This document shows positions 45,825-55,008 of a stretch of DNA of 64,000 nt, in pieces; the stretch's first letter is position 1, and each line of letters begins with the position of its first letter. The stretch comes from Streptococcus sp. oral taxon 056 str. F0418 (GTDB lineage: Bacteria; Bacillota; Bacilli; Lactobacillales; Streptococcaceae). The position numbers and the translations under genes are program-made. Below the pieces are notes generated by a model, which ran no database searches, was not told the DNA's origin, and saw only the letters and a program-made list of their open reading frames with translations. The stretch spans positions 620,001 to 684,000 of the forward strand of contig NZ_AFQU01000001.1 of the NCBI RefSeq assembly GCF_000220065.1, read 5' to 3'.

Positions 45825-45859
45825 AAAAAGAGACTGAAACAATAAAAATTCAGTCTCTT
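45825..45859 (-). terminator. Terminator downstream of the riboswitch-controlled ATPase
   Basis: AAGAGACTGAA and TTCAGTCTCTT are perfect inverses; on the minus strand they are followed by TTTTTC. Confidence 0.85.
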
Positions 45860-46001
45860 AAGATTCTATAAAAATTTTAAAAGTAGTATTGATTGACCAG
45901 AACAAACGAATTCATTCTAATGATAAGTAAAGTAATTTTTGAATAAACGTGTTGTCTTACCAAACTGCAAGTCTCAACCTTCACTACAATCTATCATTTA
46001 C

Positions 46002-48698
46002 TTAAATAGCGTTCTTATCTAATCCCAGTTTACGTTGTACCCATTTCACAATCTCAACAATAAGAATCATAGAAAAGCTTCCTAGCAATACAACCGCCCA
46101 CTGAGATAAGTCGAGTTTGGTTACGTGGAAAATACTTTCTAACGGATCAATTACAATCGTTGCCGCTAGTAAAATGAAGGATACCAAGATTGACCAGTTA
46201 AAAGTTTTAGATTTGAATGGACCAACTGTCAAAATAGATTGGTATACTGACTTCACATTATAAGCATGGAAGAGCTGGATCAATCCCAGAGTTGCAAAGG
46301 CCATAGTAAGAGCATCTGCGTGAATAGCTGTATGATCTCCCGCATGAACTGGATTTGCAATAGCATAACCATAAACAGACAGAACCAATACACCTTGTAA
46401 GACACCTTGATAAATGATAGAACTCAAGACACCACCTGAGAAGAAGCTTGACTTGCGTCCACGTGGTTTATGAGTCATGACACCAGGCTCAGCTGGCTCA
46501 ACACCAAGAGCGATGGCTGGGAAGGTATCCGTTACCAAGTTAATCCAAAGCAAGTGAACTGGCTGTAACACATCCCATCCAAACAAAGTAGCTAGGAAAA
46601 TAGTCAAAACTTCAGCAGTATTGGCAGAAAGAAGGTATTGGATGGTCTTTTGAATGTTTGAGAAAACCTTGCGCCCTTCTTCAACAGCAACAATAATAGT
46701 CGCAAAGTTATCATCCGCCAGGATCATGTCAGAGGCACCCTTAGATACTTCTGTACCTGTAATCCCCATACCGATACCGATATCCGCTGTCTTCAGAGCT
46801 GGTGCATCATTGACACCATCACCAGTCATAGCTACAACCTTACCTTGGTTTTGCCACGCTTTCACGATACGAACCTTGTGTTCTGGAGAAACACGTGCAT
46901 AAACAGAGTATTGACCAACTACTTTTTCAAATTCTTCATCTGAAAGTTCGTTGAGCTCAGCACCTGTCAAGACATGGTCTTCAGAGTCATTTTTGTCGAT
47001 AATCCCCAAACGTTTGGCAATCGCTTCAGCTGTATCTTGGTGGTCACCAGTGATCATAATTGGGCGAATGCCAGCTTCCTTGGCTACTCGAACAGCTTCT
47101 GCTGCTTCGGCACGTTCAGGGTCGATCATTCCAATCAAACCAGTGAAGATCAAGTTGTTTTCAAGTTCCTCCGAAGTGAGGTTTTCTGGAATGCTATCAA
47201 TAATCTTGTAGGCACCTGCAAGGACACGCAGAGCTTGGTGAGCCATGTCAGAGTTGTTAGACTTAATCAGCTGTGAAGTAGCGTCATCAATCGCTGCAAC
47301 ATCTCCGGCCTTATCACGGGCAACACAGCGTTTCAAGAGTTGGTCAGGAGCTCCCTTAACTGCTACAAGATAACGACCATCTGCAAGTGGATGAACAGTA
47401 GACATAAGCTTACGATCTGAATCAAATGGAAGCTCAGCTACACGAGGATATTTCTCTAAAAATGCCTTCACATCATACCCTTTGTCCAAAGCGTATTGGA
47501 TAAAAGCTGTTTCTGTCGGGTCACCAATCAGCTTCCCTTCTTGGTCAATCTTTGTATCGTTAGCCAAGACAACTGAACGAAGAAGAGGCATATCCAAGCC
47601 CAGTTCAATCTCATCAGCTGAGTCATGTAAAACCCCATCATAAAAGACTTTTTCGACTGTCATCTTATTCATCGTAAGCGTACCAGTCTTATCAGAAGCG
47701 ATGATTTCTGTTGAACCAAGTGTTTCTACTGCTGGCAATTTACGAACGATAGAGTTTCGTTTGGCCAAAACTTGAGTACCAAGGGCAAGAACGATCGTTA
47801 CGATAGCAGGCAGACCTTCTGGAATAGCCGCAACAGCAAGCGCAACAGACGTCATCAACTCACCCAGCGGATCTTTTCCTTGAATGAAAACACCGACAAC
47901 AAAAGTAACTGCTGCAATCACCAAGATAGCGTAAGTCAAAACTTTAGAAAGGTTATTTAAATTTTGTTTAAGTGGGGTATCAGTCTCATCAGCATTTTGT
48001 AACATACCAGCAATATGCCCTACTTCCGTATACATACCAGTATTTACAACCACACCAATCCCGCGTCCATAAGTGACGTTAGAGTTTTGGAAGGCCATAT
48101 TAACACGATCACCGATACCAGCATCTTCAGCAAGTTCTACAGACAAGTCTTTTTCAACAGGAACGGATTCACCTGTCAGTGCAGCTTCCTCGATTTTAAG
48201 AGAATTTGCTTCAAAGAGACGTAAATCCGCAGGCACAACATCTCCAGCCTCTAAAATGACAATATCACCTGGAACAAGTTCTTTTGAATCCACTTCGGCT
48301 ACATGTCCATCACGTAGAACACGCGCTGCTGGACTAGACATAGATTTGAGCGCCTCAATAGCCTCCTCAGCCTTACCTTCTTGGTAGACACCAAAGGCAG
48401 CGTTAATAATAACAACAGCTAAGATGATAATAGCATCCGCAATATCTTCTCCACCAGAAGTGACAACTGAAAGAATGGCTGCAACCAGCAAAATAATAAT
48501 CATCAAATCCTTGAATTGCTCAATAAATTTCACGAGGAGAGATTTCTTTTCTCCCTCTTCCAATTCATTTCGTCCATATTCAGCAAGGCGTTTTGCTGCT
48601 TCACTACTAGTCAATCCTTCTTTTGACGTTTCCATCTCTCTTAAGACCAAATCTTGATCTTGAATATAGAATGCTTGACGTTTCTGTTCTTTAGACAA
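46002..48698 (-). CDS. caxP: P2A-type Mn2+/Ca2+ exporting ATPase (CaxP/MgtA of pneumococcus)
   Basis: 898-residue P-type ATPase close to the pneumococcal enzyme called CaxP or MgtA, which expels calcium and manganese. Actuator ALTGESVPVEK, helix 4 VAAIPEGLPAIV, phosphorylation site ASDKTGTLTMNKM, hinge TGDGVNDAPAL, helix 5-6 region with NTAEVLTIF and NLVTDTFPA. Start codon TTG at 48698 behind AGGAGGAGACAG. It lies directly downstream of a yybP-ykoY manganese riboswitch (48739-48856), so it should be induced by Mn2+. Confidence 0.95.
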   Translation of the reverse strand: MSKEQKRQAFYIQDQDLVLREMETSKEGLTSSEAAKRLAEYGRNELEEGEKKSLLVKFIEQFKDLMIIILLVAAILSVVTSGGEDIADAIIILAVVIINAAFGVYQEGKAEEAIEALKSMSSPAARVLRDGHVAEVDSKELVPGDIVILEAGDVVPADLRLFEANSLKIEEAALTGESVPVEKDLSVELAEDAGIGDRVNMAFQNSNVTYGRGIGVVVNTGMYTEVGHIAGMLQNADETDTPLKQNLNNLSKVLTYAILVIAAVTFVVGVFIQGKDPLGELMTSVALAVAAIPEGLPAIVTIVLALGTQVLAKRNSIVRKLPAVETLGSTEIIASDKTGTLTMNKMTVEKVFYDGVLHDSADEIELGLDMPLLRSVVLANDTKIDQEGKLIGDPTETAFIQYALDKGYDVKAFLEKYPRVAELPFDSDRKLMSTVHPLADGRYLVAVKGAPDQLLKRCVARDKAGDVAAIDDATSQLIKSNNSDMAHQALRVLAGAYKIIDSIPENLTSEELENNLIFTGLIGMIDPERAEAAEAVRVAKEAGIRPIMITGDHQDTAEAIAKRLGIIDKNDSEDHVLTGAELNELSDEEFEKVVGQYSVYARVSPEHKVRIVKAWQNQGKVVAMTGDGVNDAPALKTADIGIGMGITGTEVSKGASDMILADDNFATIIVAVEEGRKVFSNIQKTIQYLLSANTAEVLTIFLATLFGWDVLQPVHLLWINLVTDTFPAIALGVEPAEPGVMTHKPRGRKSSFFSGGVLSSIIYQGVLQGVLVLSVYGYAIANPVHAGDHTAIHADALTMAFATLGLIQLFHAYNVKSVYQSILTVGPFKSKTFNWSILVSFILLAATIVIDPLESIFHVTKLDLSQWAVVLLGSFSMILIVEIVKWVQRKLGLDKNAI

Positions 48699-48738
48699 AC
48701 TGTCTCCTCCTTTTTTGTCAGGGTCTCTTTAAACAAAG

Positions 48739-48856
48739 AAAAAGAGACCTGTTTTTTTAAACAAGTCTCGCTATTTCATACAAGGCCGGAAATTGCTTTC
48801 GTATTGACGACCTTGTAACGGTTATTCCGTTAGCTACTCCCTTGAGTTGCTTAACA
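48739..48856 (-). ncRNA. yybP-ykoY family Mn2+ riboswitch with terminator
   Basis: The minus-strand leader contains the family hallmarks: CAAGGGAGTAGC at the 5' side, AAGGTCGTCAATACGA with a second loop TTTCCGGCCTTG, and the closing GCGAGACTTG. The P1 partner TTAAGCAACTC (about 48844-48854) can pair with GAGACTTGTTTAA (about 48757-48769). The latter also forms the terminator GAGAC.../GGTCTC (48744-48769) followed by T's. Ligand-bound P1 would thus prevent termination, an ON switch, matching the known pneumococcal system. Confidence 0.9.
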
Positions 48857-48884
48857 TTCTATCAAAATTTCTCATTTTGCGCAA
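48856..48884 (-). promoter_or_regulatory. Promoter of the riboswitch-caxP transcript
   Basis: TTGCGC (48879-48884), 17-nt spacer, TAGAAT (48856-48861) on the minus strand, placing the start at the first bases of the aptamer. Confidence 0.75.
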
Positions 48885-48924
48885 GAAATTCCTCTATTTC
48901 GTCACTAAAAATGTTCATTCCTGT

Positions 48925-49311
48925 TCAAAACCAAGAAATTGTCATTTGATAACTAGCAAACAAGCGTTCTTCATCTTGTGACTTTAGTTCATAATGTATA
49001 TTCAGCACTTGGTTTGCCCAATCCACTTGATAAAAATGGGTTTCCGTGACAAAAGTTTGCACGCCCATTGGTGTTGGAATGCCAACAAGAGCTTTTCCAT
49101 CCTTGACAAAACGCATAGCAGTCTTAGGGGTAGAAAAACGCGTCATGTTCAATTCAACATCATGAAACTTAAGGATGACTCTCTCCTCTTCTTCATTTAC
49201 AAACTGAAGATAATGATAGCCTCCTTTTTGTATCAACTCTGCTTTATATACTTGATCAATCAGCTCTATCTGACCATCTAACTGAATCTGGTTTTTCATT
49301 CTTATTTTCAT
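48925..49311 (-). CDS. DUF1934 domain-containing protein
   Basis: 128-residue calycin-like beta-barrel protein: MKNQIQLDGQIELIDQ near the start, YHYLQFVNEEEERVILKF, and TPMGVQTFVTETHFYQVD. Cytosolic, no catalytic motif; the family function is unknown to me. Located immediately upstream of the Mn riboswitch on the same strand and divergent from the HD hydrolase operon. Confidence 0.85.
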   Translation of the reverse strand: MKIRMKNQIQLDGQIELIDQVYKAELIQKGGYHYLQFVNEEEERVILKFHDVELNMTRFSTPKTAMRFVKDGKALVGIPTPMGVQTFVTETHFYQVDWANQVLNIHYELKSQDEERLFASYQMTISWF

Positions 49312-49397
49312 CTATCTAACTCTCTATTTACTTTTTGTTCTCCCCTATTCTAACAAATTTTAGCGGATTTTTCTTCTATTCCTTGTTTTATCATTTA

Positions 49398-49406
49398 TGG
49401 TATAAT
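49398..49406 (+). promoter_or_regulatory. Extended -10 immediately upstream of the HD hydrolase start
   Basis: TGGTATAAT with the ATG starting 6 nt after it and no Shine-Dalgarno sequence; drives the HD-Cof-murMN operon. Confidence 0.7.
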
Positions 49407-49412
49407 AGAAAC

Positions 49413-50714
49413 ATGATTGAAAAAGTATTTCGTGATCCAGTTCACACCTATATCCATGTGGACCACCAAGTTATTTACGACCTAATTAATACTAAAGAAT
49501 TTCAACGACTACGCCGCATCAAGCAACTGGGAACATCTGGTTACACTTTCCATGGTGGTGAGCATAGCCGTTTTTCACATTGCCTTGGAGCATATGAAAT
49601 TGCTCGACGCATCACCAAAATATTTGACGAGAAATACTTTCAAACTTGGGACAACCATGAGTCGCTCCTAGTCATGGTAACGGCTCTTTTACACGATGTA
49701 GGACACGGAGCTTATTCCCACAGCTTTGAGCGATTATTTGGCACGGACCACGAGGAAATAACACGCCAAATCATTACTAACCCAGAAACAGAGATTAACC
49801 GCATCTTGACGCAAGTATCTCCCGATTTCCCTGATAAAGTCGCTAGTGTTATTAACCACACCTATCCAAATAAGCAAGTGGTTCAACTAATTTCCAGCCA
49901 AATCGATGTCGACCGTATGGATTACCTCTTACGCGATTCTTTTTATACTGGCGCTTCTTATGGTCAATTTGATTTAACTAGAATTTTACGTGTGATTTGT
50001 CCAGTTGAAAATGGCATTGCTTTTAAGCGAAATGGTATGCATGCCGTAGAAGATTATGTCGTCAGCCGTTATCAAATGTATATGCAGGTTTATTTCCATC
50101 CTGCTAGTCGAGCTATGGAAGTCTTACTCCAAAACCTACTTAAGCGGGCAAAGTTTCTGTATGAGGAACACAAAGACTTCTTCTACTTAACTTCTCCTAA
50201 CCTCGTACCCTTCTTTGAAAAAAAAGTCAACCTCAAAGACTACTTGGCGCTTGATGATGGTGTTATGAACACTTATTTTCAAAGTTGGATGACGAGTCCT
50301 GATACCATATTATCAGATCTTGCCCAACGTTTTATCAATCGAAAAGTTTTTAAATCCATGATTTTCTCAGAAGAAAATGAGAAGCACCTTGATGTACTAC
50401 GTCAGCTAGTGAGACAAGTTGGTTTTGACCCCGAATATTACACAGCTATCCATCGTAATTTTGACTTGCCTTATGATTTCTATCGTCCCGATGTGGAGAA
50501 GCCACGCACTCAGATTGAAATCATTCAAAAAGATAACAGTTTGGCAGAATTATCAACTCTTTCCCCTATTGTTCAATCCTTAACCGGAACCCGCCAAGGG
50601 GATAATCGTTTTTATTTCCCTAAAGAAATGCTAGCAAATGCTGGATTATTCAATGAAAACAGCCAAGCCTTTCTTAGCTATATAAAAAATGATTCCTTCA
50701 TTTATGGAGAATAA
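49413..50714 (+). CDS. HD-domain phosphohydrolase
   Basis: 433-residue HD superfamily hydrolase related to SAMHD1/dGTPase-type proteins. Metal-binding residues appear in HSRFSHCLGAYEIARRI, LLHDVGHGAYSHSFE and QIDVDRMDYLLRDS. Substrate not determined. The frame opens at 49335, but the ATG at 49413 (MIEKVFRDPVHTYIHV) fits the family and lies 6 nt after an extended -10. First gene of a tightly packed operon with the Cof phosphatase, murM and murN. Confidence 0.92.
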   Translation: MIEKVFRDPVHTYIHVDHQVIYDLINTKEFQRLRRIKQLGTSGYTFHGGEHSRFSHCLGAYEIARRITKIFDEKYFQTWDNHESLLVMVTALLHDVGHGAYSHSFERLFGTDHEEITRQIITNPETEINRILTQVSPDFPDKVASVINHTYPNKQVVQLISSQIDVDRMDYLLRDSFYTGASYGQFDLTRILRVICPVENGIAFKRNGMHAVEDYVVSRYQMYMQVYFHPASRAMEVLLQNLLKRAKFLYEEHKDFFYLTSPNLVPFFEKKVNLKDYLALDDGVMNTYFQSWMTSPDTILSDLAQRFINRKVFKSMIFSEENEKHLDVLRQLVRQVGFDPEYYTAIHRNFDLPYDFYRPDVEKPRTQIEIIQKDNSLAELSTLSPIVQSLTGTRQGDNRFYFPKEMLANAGLFNENSQAFLSYIKNDSFIYGE

Positions 50715-50715
50715 G

Positions 50716-51525
50716 ATGTCTATTCAACTAGTTGCCATCGATATTGATGGTACTTTATTAAACAGCAAAAGAGAAATCACACCCGAGGTATTCTCAGCTA
50801 TTCAAGATGCCAAAGCAGCTGGCGTAAAAATTATCATTGCAACCGGGAGACCAATTGCTGGTGTTCAAAAGTTATTAAAAGAGCTCAATCTCAATCAGCC
50901 TGATAATTATGTCATTACTTTTAATGGTGGACTTGTACAAGAGACCTCTACAGGCCAAGAACTAATCAAAGAAATTCTAGCTTATGACGATTATCTAGAC
51001 ATTGAACTGTTGAGCCGTAAACTAGGTGTTCATATGCATGCCATCACAAAGGATGGAATCTACACGGCAAATCGCAACATAGGCAAATACACTATCTATG
51101 AATCAAGCTTAGTCAATATGCCTGTCTTCTATCGTACACCCGAGGAAATGCTCAATAAAGAAATTGTCAAATGCATGTTTATTGACGAACCTGAGATTTT
51201 AGACACCGCCATTACCAAATTACCGCCAGAATTATCAAAAAAATATACACTGGTCAAGTCAGCTCCTTTCTATTTGGAAATCATGAAAAAAACTGTCAGC
51301 AAAGGTACAGCTGTTTTACACCTTGCAAGTAAACTTGGCTTTTCAAAAGATCAGATTATGGCCATTGGCGACGAAGAAAATGATCGAGCAATGTTAGAAG
51401 CCGTTGATCATCCCGTTGCTATGGCAAATGGCAACCCAAGTATCAAAAAAATTGCCAGATATATTACAAAATCAAATGACGAATCTGGCGTTGCATACGC
51501 CATTAGAGAGTGGGTCTTAAAATAA
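50716..51525 (+). CDS. Cof-type HAD-IIB sugar-phosphate phosphatase
   Basis: 269-residue haloacid dehalogenase hydrolase. Motif I AIDIDGTLLNS (nucleophile Asp in DIDGT), motif II ATGR, the C2-type cap, and motif IV GDEENDRAML. Such enzymes dephosphorylate sugar phosphates or FMN. Start at 50716 after ATGGAGA, 1 nt after the HD gene stop. Its stop overlaps the murM start (TAATG). Confidence 0.92.
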   Translation: MSIQLVAIDIDGTLLNSKREITPEVFSAIQDAKAAGVKIIIATGRPIAGVQKLLKELNLNQPDNYVITFNGGLVQETSTGQELIKEILAYDDYLDIELLSRKLGVHMHAITKDGIYTANRNIGKYTIYESSLVNMPVFYRTPEEMLNKEIVKCMFIDEPEILDTAITKLPPELSKKYTLVKSAPFYLEIMKKTVSKGTAVLHLASKLGFSKDQIMAIGDEENDRAMLEAVDHPVAMANGNPSIKKIARYITKSNDESGVAYAIREWVLK

Positions 51526-52739
51526 TGTTTACCTATAAAGCTGGAATTTCAGCTAAAGAACACGATGACTTCGTAAAAAATCACGTCCAAGTGAATCTTC
51601 TACAAAGTTCTGCCTGGGCTCAAATAAAAAACAACTGGGACAACGAACGACTCGGATTTTATTATAACGACAAATTGGTGGCTAGTGCCAGTATTTTAAT
51701 TAAACCGTTGCCACTAGGATTTACCATGTTCTACATCCCACGTGGACCTATCATGGACTACCAAAATCCGGAATTGTTATCCTTCGTTTTACGCTCTTTA
51801 AAAGAATTTGCAAGAAAGAAAAGAGCTTTATTTATTAAGTTTGATCCTAAACTCCTTCTCAAACAGTATAAAGTTGGACAAGAGGTTGAGGAAATAACAG
51901 CAACACTGCTAGCTATTGAAAATCTTCAAAAAGCTGGCGCAGTCTGGACAGGACGGACTCAATTTATATCAGAAAATATCCAACCTCGCTGGCAAGCAAA
52001 TATTTATAAAGAAGACTTCAGTGAAGAACTCTTGTCCAAAAGTACCCGCCAAGCTATCCGTACAGCTCGCAACAAAGGAATACAGATTCAATTTGGTGGA
52101 GAAGAATTACTGGATCAATTTTCTGCTTTAATGAAGAAAACAGAAAACAGGAAAAATATCCACCTAAGAGGACAAGACTACTATCAAAAGCTACTAACAA
52201 CTTACCCTGAACACTCGTATATCACTCTCTCAAGCATTGATCTAAAAACGCGTTTGGAAGATTTGCAGAGTCAACTATCTAAAACACTTAAAGAGAGCGA
52301 GAAGTTTACGGAAAAAACCAAACCCAGTAAGATAGAAAATAATCAACAAGAACAAAAACGTCTTCAAGAAGAGATATATTTCCTTCAAAGTAAAATCAAT
52401 CAAGGCGCCTCTATCGTTCCCTTATCTGGTACACTTACTTTGGAATACGGTAAGACTTCTGAAAATATCTATGCAGGGATGGATGAGGAATATCGTCGCT
52501 ACCAACCAGCCATTATTACTTGGTACGAAACCGCAATTCATGCTTTTAAACGTGGAGCGGATTGGCAAAATATGGGCGGAATCGAAAATGACCTCAATGG
52601 TGGACTTTACCATTTTAAGTCCAAATTCAACCCAACAATCGAAGAATTTGTTGGAGAGTTTGATCTTCCAACAAATCCCTTGTACCATCTTTTTAACCTA
52701 GCTTACAGCATTAGAAAGAAATTACGAAACAAACATTAA
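51525..52739 (+). CDS. murM: Peptidoglycan branching aminoacyltransferase MurM
   Basis: About 404-residue FemX-family enzyme that transfers Ser or Ala from aminoacyl-tRNA to the lysine of lipid II, the first step of pneumococcal cell-wall branching. Conserved segments: NLLQSSAWAQIK, FYIPRGPIMDYQ, ESIQPRW-type region (SENIQPRWQAN), KSTRQAIRTARNKG, MKKTENRKNIHLRG, a coiled-coil arm (LEDLQSQLSKTLKESEKF and on), and WQNMGGIENDLNGGLYHFKS. The ATG at 51525 overlaps the upstream stop. Mosaic murM alleles affect beta-lactam resistance in pneumococci; the allele type here cannot be judged without alignment. Confidence 0.93.
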   Translation: MFTYKAGISAKEHDDFVKNHVQVNLLQSSAWAQIKNNWDNERLGFYYNDKLVASASILIKPLPLGFTMFYIPRGPIMDYQNPELLSFVLRSLKEFARKKRALFIKFDPKLLLKQYKVGQEVEEITATLLAIENLQKAGAVWTGRTQFISENIQPRWQANIYKEDFSEELLSKSTRQAIRTARNKGIQIQFGGEELLDQFSALMKKTENRKNIHLRGQDYYQKLLTTYPEHSYITLSSIDLKTRLEDLQSQLSKTLKESEKFTEKTKPSKIENNQQEQKRLQEEIYFLQSKINQGASIVPLSGTLTLEYGKTSENIYAGMDEEYRRYQPAIITWYETAIHAFKRGADWQNMGGIENDLNGGLYHFKSKFNPTIEEFVGEFDLPTNPLYHLFNLAYSIRKKLRNKH

Positions 52740-52760
52740 AGAATGAAAGGAAGGACGACT

Positions 52761-53999
52761 ATGGGAGTTGAAATTCTTAGTTTAGAAGAATACAGTGAAT
52801 ATGTCTATAATTGTGCGCAGCGCTCATTTATGCAAACGCCAGAAATGGCTGAACTTCTTAAAAAAAGAGGCTATACAGTAGAATTCGTTGGTCTAAGAAA
52901 CGGAGAAAACCGCTTGACCAATGCTGCAATCTTATATAGCAAGCCGATGACGGGTGGTCTGCATATGGAGATTAATTCCGGACCAGTTAGTTCAGATACC
53001 CGTTACCTCCGTCCATTTTATAATAATTTACGGTACCATTCTAAAAGAAAAGGTGCTTTAGAACTCATCATAAAGCCCTACGATGACTATCATCAGCTGG
53101 ACAACGATGGATATCAATTAATTGATCCTCAAGAGGAGTACATCATCGCCTTGACGACACTAGACTATAAATTTGATGGTCTACAAACAGGCTACCCAGG
53201 TGGGGAACCAGACTGGCATTATGTAAAAGAAATGTCAGAAATATCTCAAGAAGAATTACTTGACACTTTTACTAAAAATGGTAAAGCAACTGTAAAAAAG
53301 GCCAATACTTTCGGAATAAAGCTCAAAAAACTTAACCGTGATGAGCTCCATATCTTCAAAGAAGCTACTGCTGCTACGTCAGATCGTCGCGAATATACCG
53401 ACAAACCTTTAGACTACTACCAAGACTTCTATGACGCCTTTGGTGATAAAGCTGAGTTCATGGCTGCAACCTTAAATTTCAAAGACTATTTACATAATCT
53501 AGAAAGAGATAAAGCAAAATTAGAGCAACAACTTACCGTATTAACTGATCGTTATTCAAACAATCCCGATTCAGCAAAATTCCACAGACAAACAAAAGAA
53601 TTGAATCATCAAATCGATACTTTTAATACACGGATTTCGGAAGCACATGGCTTTATCCAAAAGTATGGTGACCAAGATCAAGTTCTAGCTGTCAGCCTCT
53701 TTGTATATACAAGACAGGAAGTCACTTACCTCTTTAGTGGATCTTATCCTGAATTTAACAAATTTTACGCCCCTGCTTTACTACAAGAATATGGCATGAG
53801 AGAAGCAATTAGACGTAAGATTCCACTTTATAACTTCCTGGGCATTATGGGAGTATTTGACGGTTCAGATAGCGTTTTACGCTTTAAGCAAAACTTCAAT
53901 GGCTATATCGTACGCAAAACGGGAACCTTCCGCTACTATCCAAATCCTATAAAGTACAAGGCTATCCAACTCATTAAAAAGATTTTAAGACGTTCATAA
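52761..53999 (+). CDS. murN: Peptidoglycan branching alanyltransferase MurN
   Basis: About 412-residue FemX-family partner of MurM that adds the second residue (Ala) of the interpeptide branch. FMQTPEMAELLKKRG at the N terminus, KNGKATVKKANTFGIKLKK, a coiled-coil arm (LERDKAKLEQQLTVLTDRYS), and the C-terminal NFLGIMGVFDGSDSVLRFKQ. The ATG at 52761 was chosen because AGGAAGG lies just upstream; an ATG at 52743 precedes that ribosome binding site. Last gene of the operon, followed by a strong terminator. Confidence 0.93.
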   Translation: MGVEILSLEEYSEYVYNCAQRSFMQTPEMAELLKKRGYTVEFVGLRNGENRLTNAAILYSKPMTGGLHMEINSGPVSSDTRYLRPFYNNLRYHSKRKGALELIIKPYDDYHQLDNDGYQLIDPQEEYIIALTTLDYKFDGLQTGYPGGEPDWHYVKEMSEISQEELLDTFTKNGKATVKKANTFGIKLKKLNRDELHIFKEATAATSDRREYTDKPLDYYQDFYDAFGDKAEFMAATLNFKDYLHNLERDKAKLEQQLTVLTDRYSNNPDSAKFHRQTKELNHQIDTFNTRISEAHGFIQKYGDQDQVLAVSLFVYTRQEVTYLFSGSYPEFNKFYAPALLQEYGMREAIRRKIPLYNFLGIMGVFDGSDSVLRFKQNFNGYIVRKTGTFRYYPNPIKYKAIQLIKKILRRS

Positions 54000-54006
54000 A
54001 ACGATA

Positions 54007-54047
54007 AAAACCGGACTGAGACAAATTCTCAGTCCGGTTTCATTTTT
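54007..54047. terminator. Bidirectional terminator after murN
   Basis: AAACCGGACTGAGA and TCTCAGTCCGGTTT form a 14-bp perfect stem with a 5-nt loop. T-rich flank on the plus strand and A-rich on the other side, serving murN and the convergent CBS gene. Confidence 0.92.
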
Positions 54048-54702
54048 ACAAAGCCTTAGCTTCTGTATGCATAATACTATCTACCTGAATGTTATGATTT
54101 TCAAACTTCTCTTTTAATAGATCCAAATTGACCTTTCCATCAATCTGAACTTCAATCACGACCTTACCATCCTTGCGAGGGATATTAACAGTGTTAGAAA
54201 TATTGAGATTTTCTTCCACCAAAAGTCGGATAATGTGCTCTAAAACACCTACTTCATTTTCTGTAACAAAGCGCATCCGAACACCCTCTTCGCCATACCC
54301 AGATACCTCTAAGAAAGCTTTAAAAATATCCCGATCAGTGATTACTCCATAAACTTGTTCATTATCCACTACAGGTAAAATTCCCACCTTATTTTTTAAC
54401 ATCAAATAAGTCGCATCTTCTAGACTTGCATATCTAGAAACTGTAATCACATCATGAATCATGACATCTTTGACCTTAGTTTTATTGAGAAGGTAGTTCA
54501 TTTCATAAATTGATAAACTTGTAGCCTTTGAGGGACTCGCCTCTGCAATCGTCCCTTCTGTCACTAGCCCTACTAATTTATCATTTTCAATCACAGGCAA
54601 CCGATGAAGTGTCTGTTCACGCATCATATCAGCAGCATGAGCAATCGTTGTATCAGGACTGATATAAACAACTTTGCGTGTCATAAAATCTTTTACAGCC
54701 AT
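54046..54702 (-). CDS. CBS-CBS-ACT domain protein (AcuB-like)
   Basis: 218 residues: CBS 1 (MAVKDFMTRKVVYISPDTTI...HRLPVIENDKLVGLVTEGTI), CBS 2 (VKDVMIHDVITVSRYASLED...ILPVVDNEQVYGVITDRDIF) and a C-terminal ACT-like domain (EVGVLEHIIRLLVEENLNIS). Such proteins sense adenine nucleotides or amino acids. It lies next to the branched-chain amino acid transporter, but its own promoter with a cre-like site suggests separate carbon control. Confidence 0.88.
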   Translation of the reverse strand: MAVKDFMTRKVVYISPDTTIAHAADMMREQTLHRLPVIENDKLVGLVTEGTIAEASPSKATSLSIYEMNYLLNKTKVKDVMIHDVITVSRYASLEDATYLMLKNKVGILPVVDNEQVYGVITDRDIFKAFLEVSGYGEEGVRMRFVTENEVGVLEHIIRLLVEENLNISNTVNIPRKDGKVVIEVQIDGKVNLDLLKEKFENHNIQVDSIMHTEAKAL

Positions 54703-54739
54703 AAAAGTACCCCTTCTTTTCTCTTATATTCTTTCTATT

Positions 54740-54777
54740 ATTATACTGTATCTTACAAAGGATTTCAAACGCTTTCA
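54740..54777 (-). promoter_or_regulatory. Promoter of the CBS gene with a cre-like site
   Basis: TTGAAA (54763-54768), 17-nt spacer, TATAAT (54740-54745). Overlapping the -35 on the minus strand is TGAAAGCGTTTGAA (54764-54777), which differs from the cre consensus TGNAANCGNTNNCA at one fixed position. CcpA repression is likely. Confidence 0.65.
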
Positions 54778-54836
54778 AAATCTCACTATCATTTTCAACA
54801 GTATAGGACTTAGCATTACACAAATGATTGCAAAGA

Positions 54837-54857
54837 AAACTCGCATCATGCGAGTTT
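54837..54857 (-). terminator. Hairpin downstream of livF, candidate terminator
   Basis: AAACTCGCAT and ATGCGAGTTT form a perfect 10-bp stem with a 1-nt centre, followed by TTCTTT on the minus strand. It lies 150 nt after the livF stop in the 306-bp gap before the CBS gene. Confidence 0.5.
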
Positions 54858-55008
54858 CTATTCATAAAGTCAAGATATCTTGAATGTTTACCAGCAGTAT
54901 ATCAGCTATCAAGTCTTTTATCTTTAATCTAAAAAAGAACTCTAGACATTGTCACCAGTAAATAAGCTTATCTATTTTTATCGTCGACTTAATATTCACT
55001 AAACTTTT

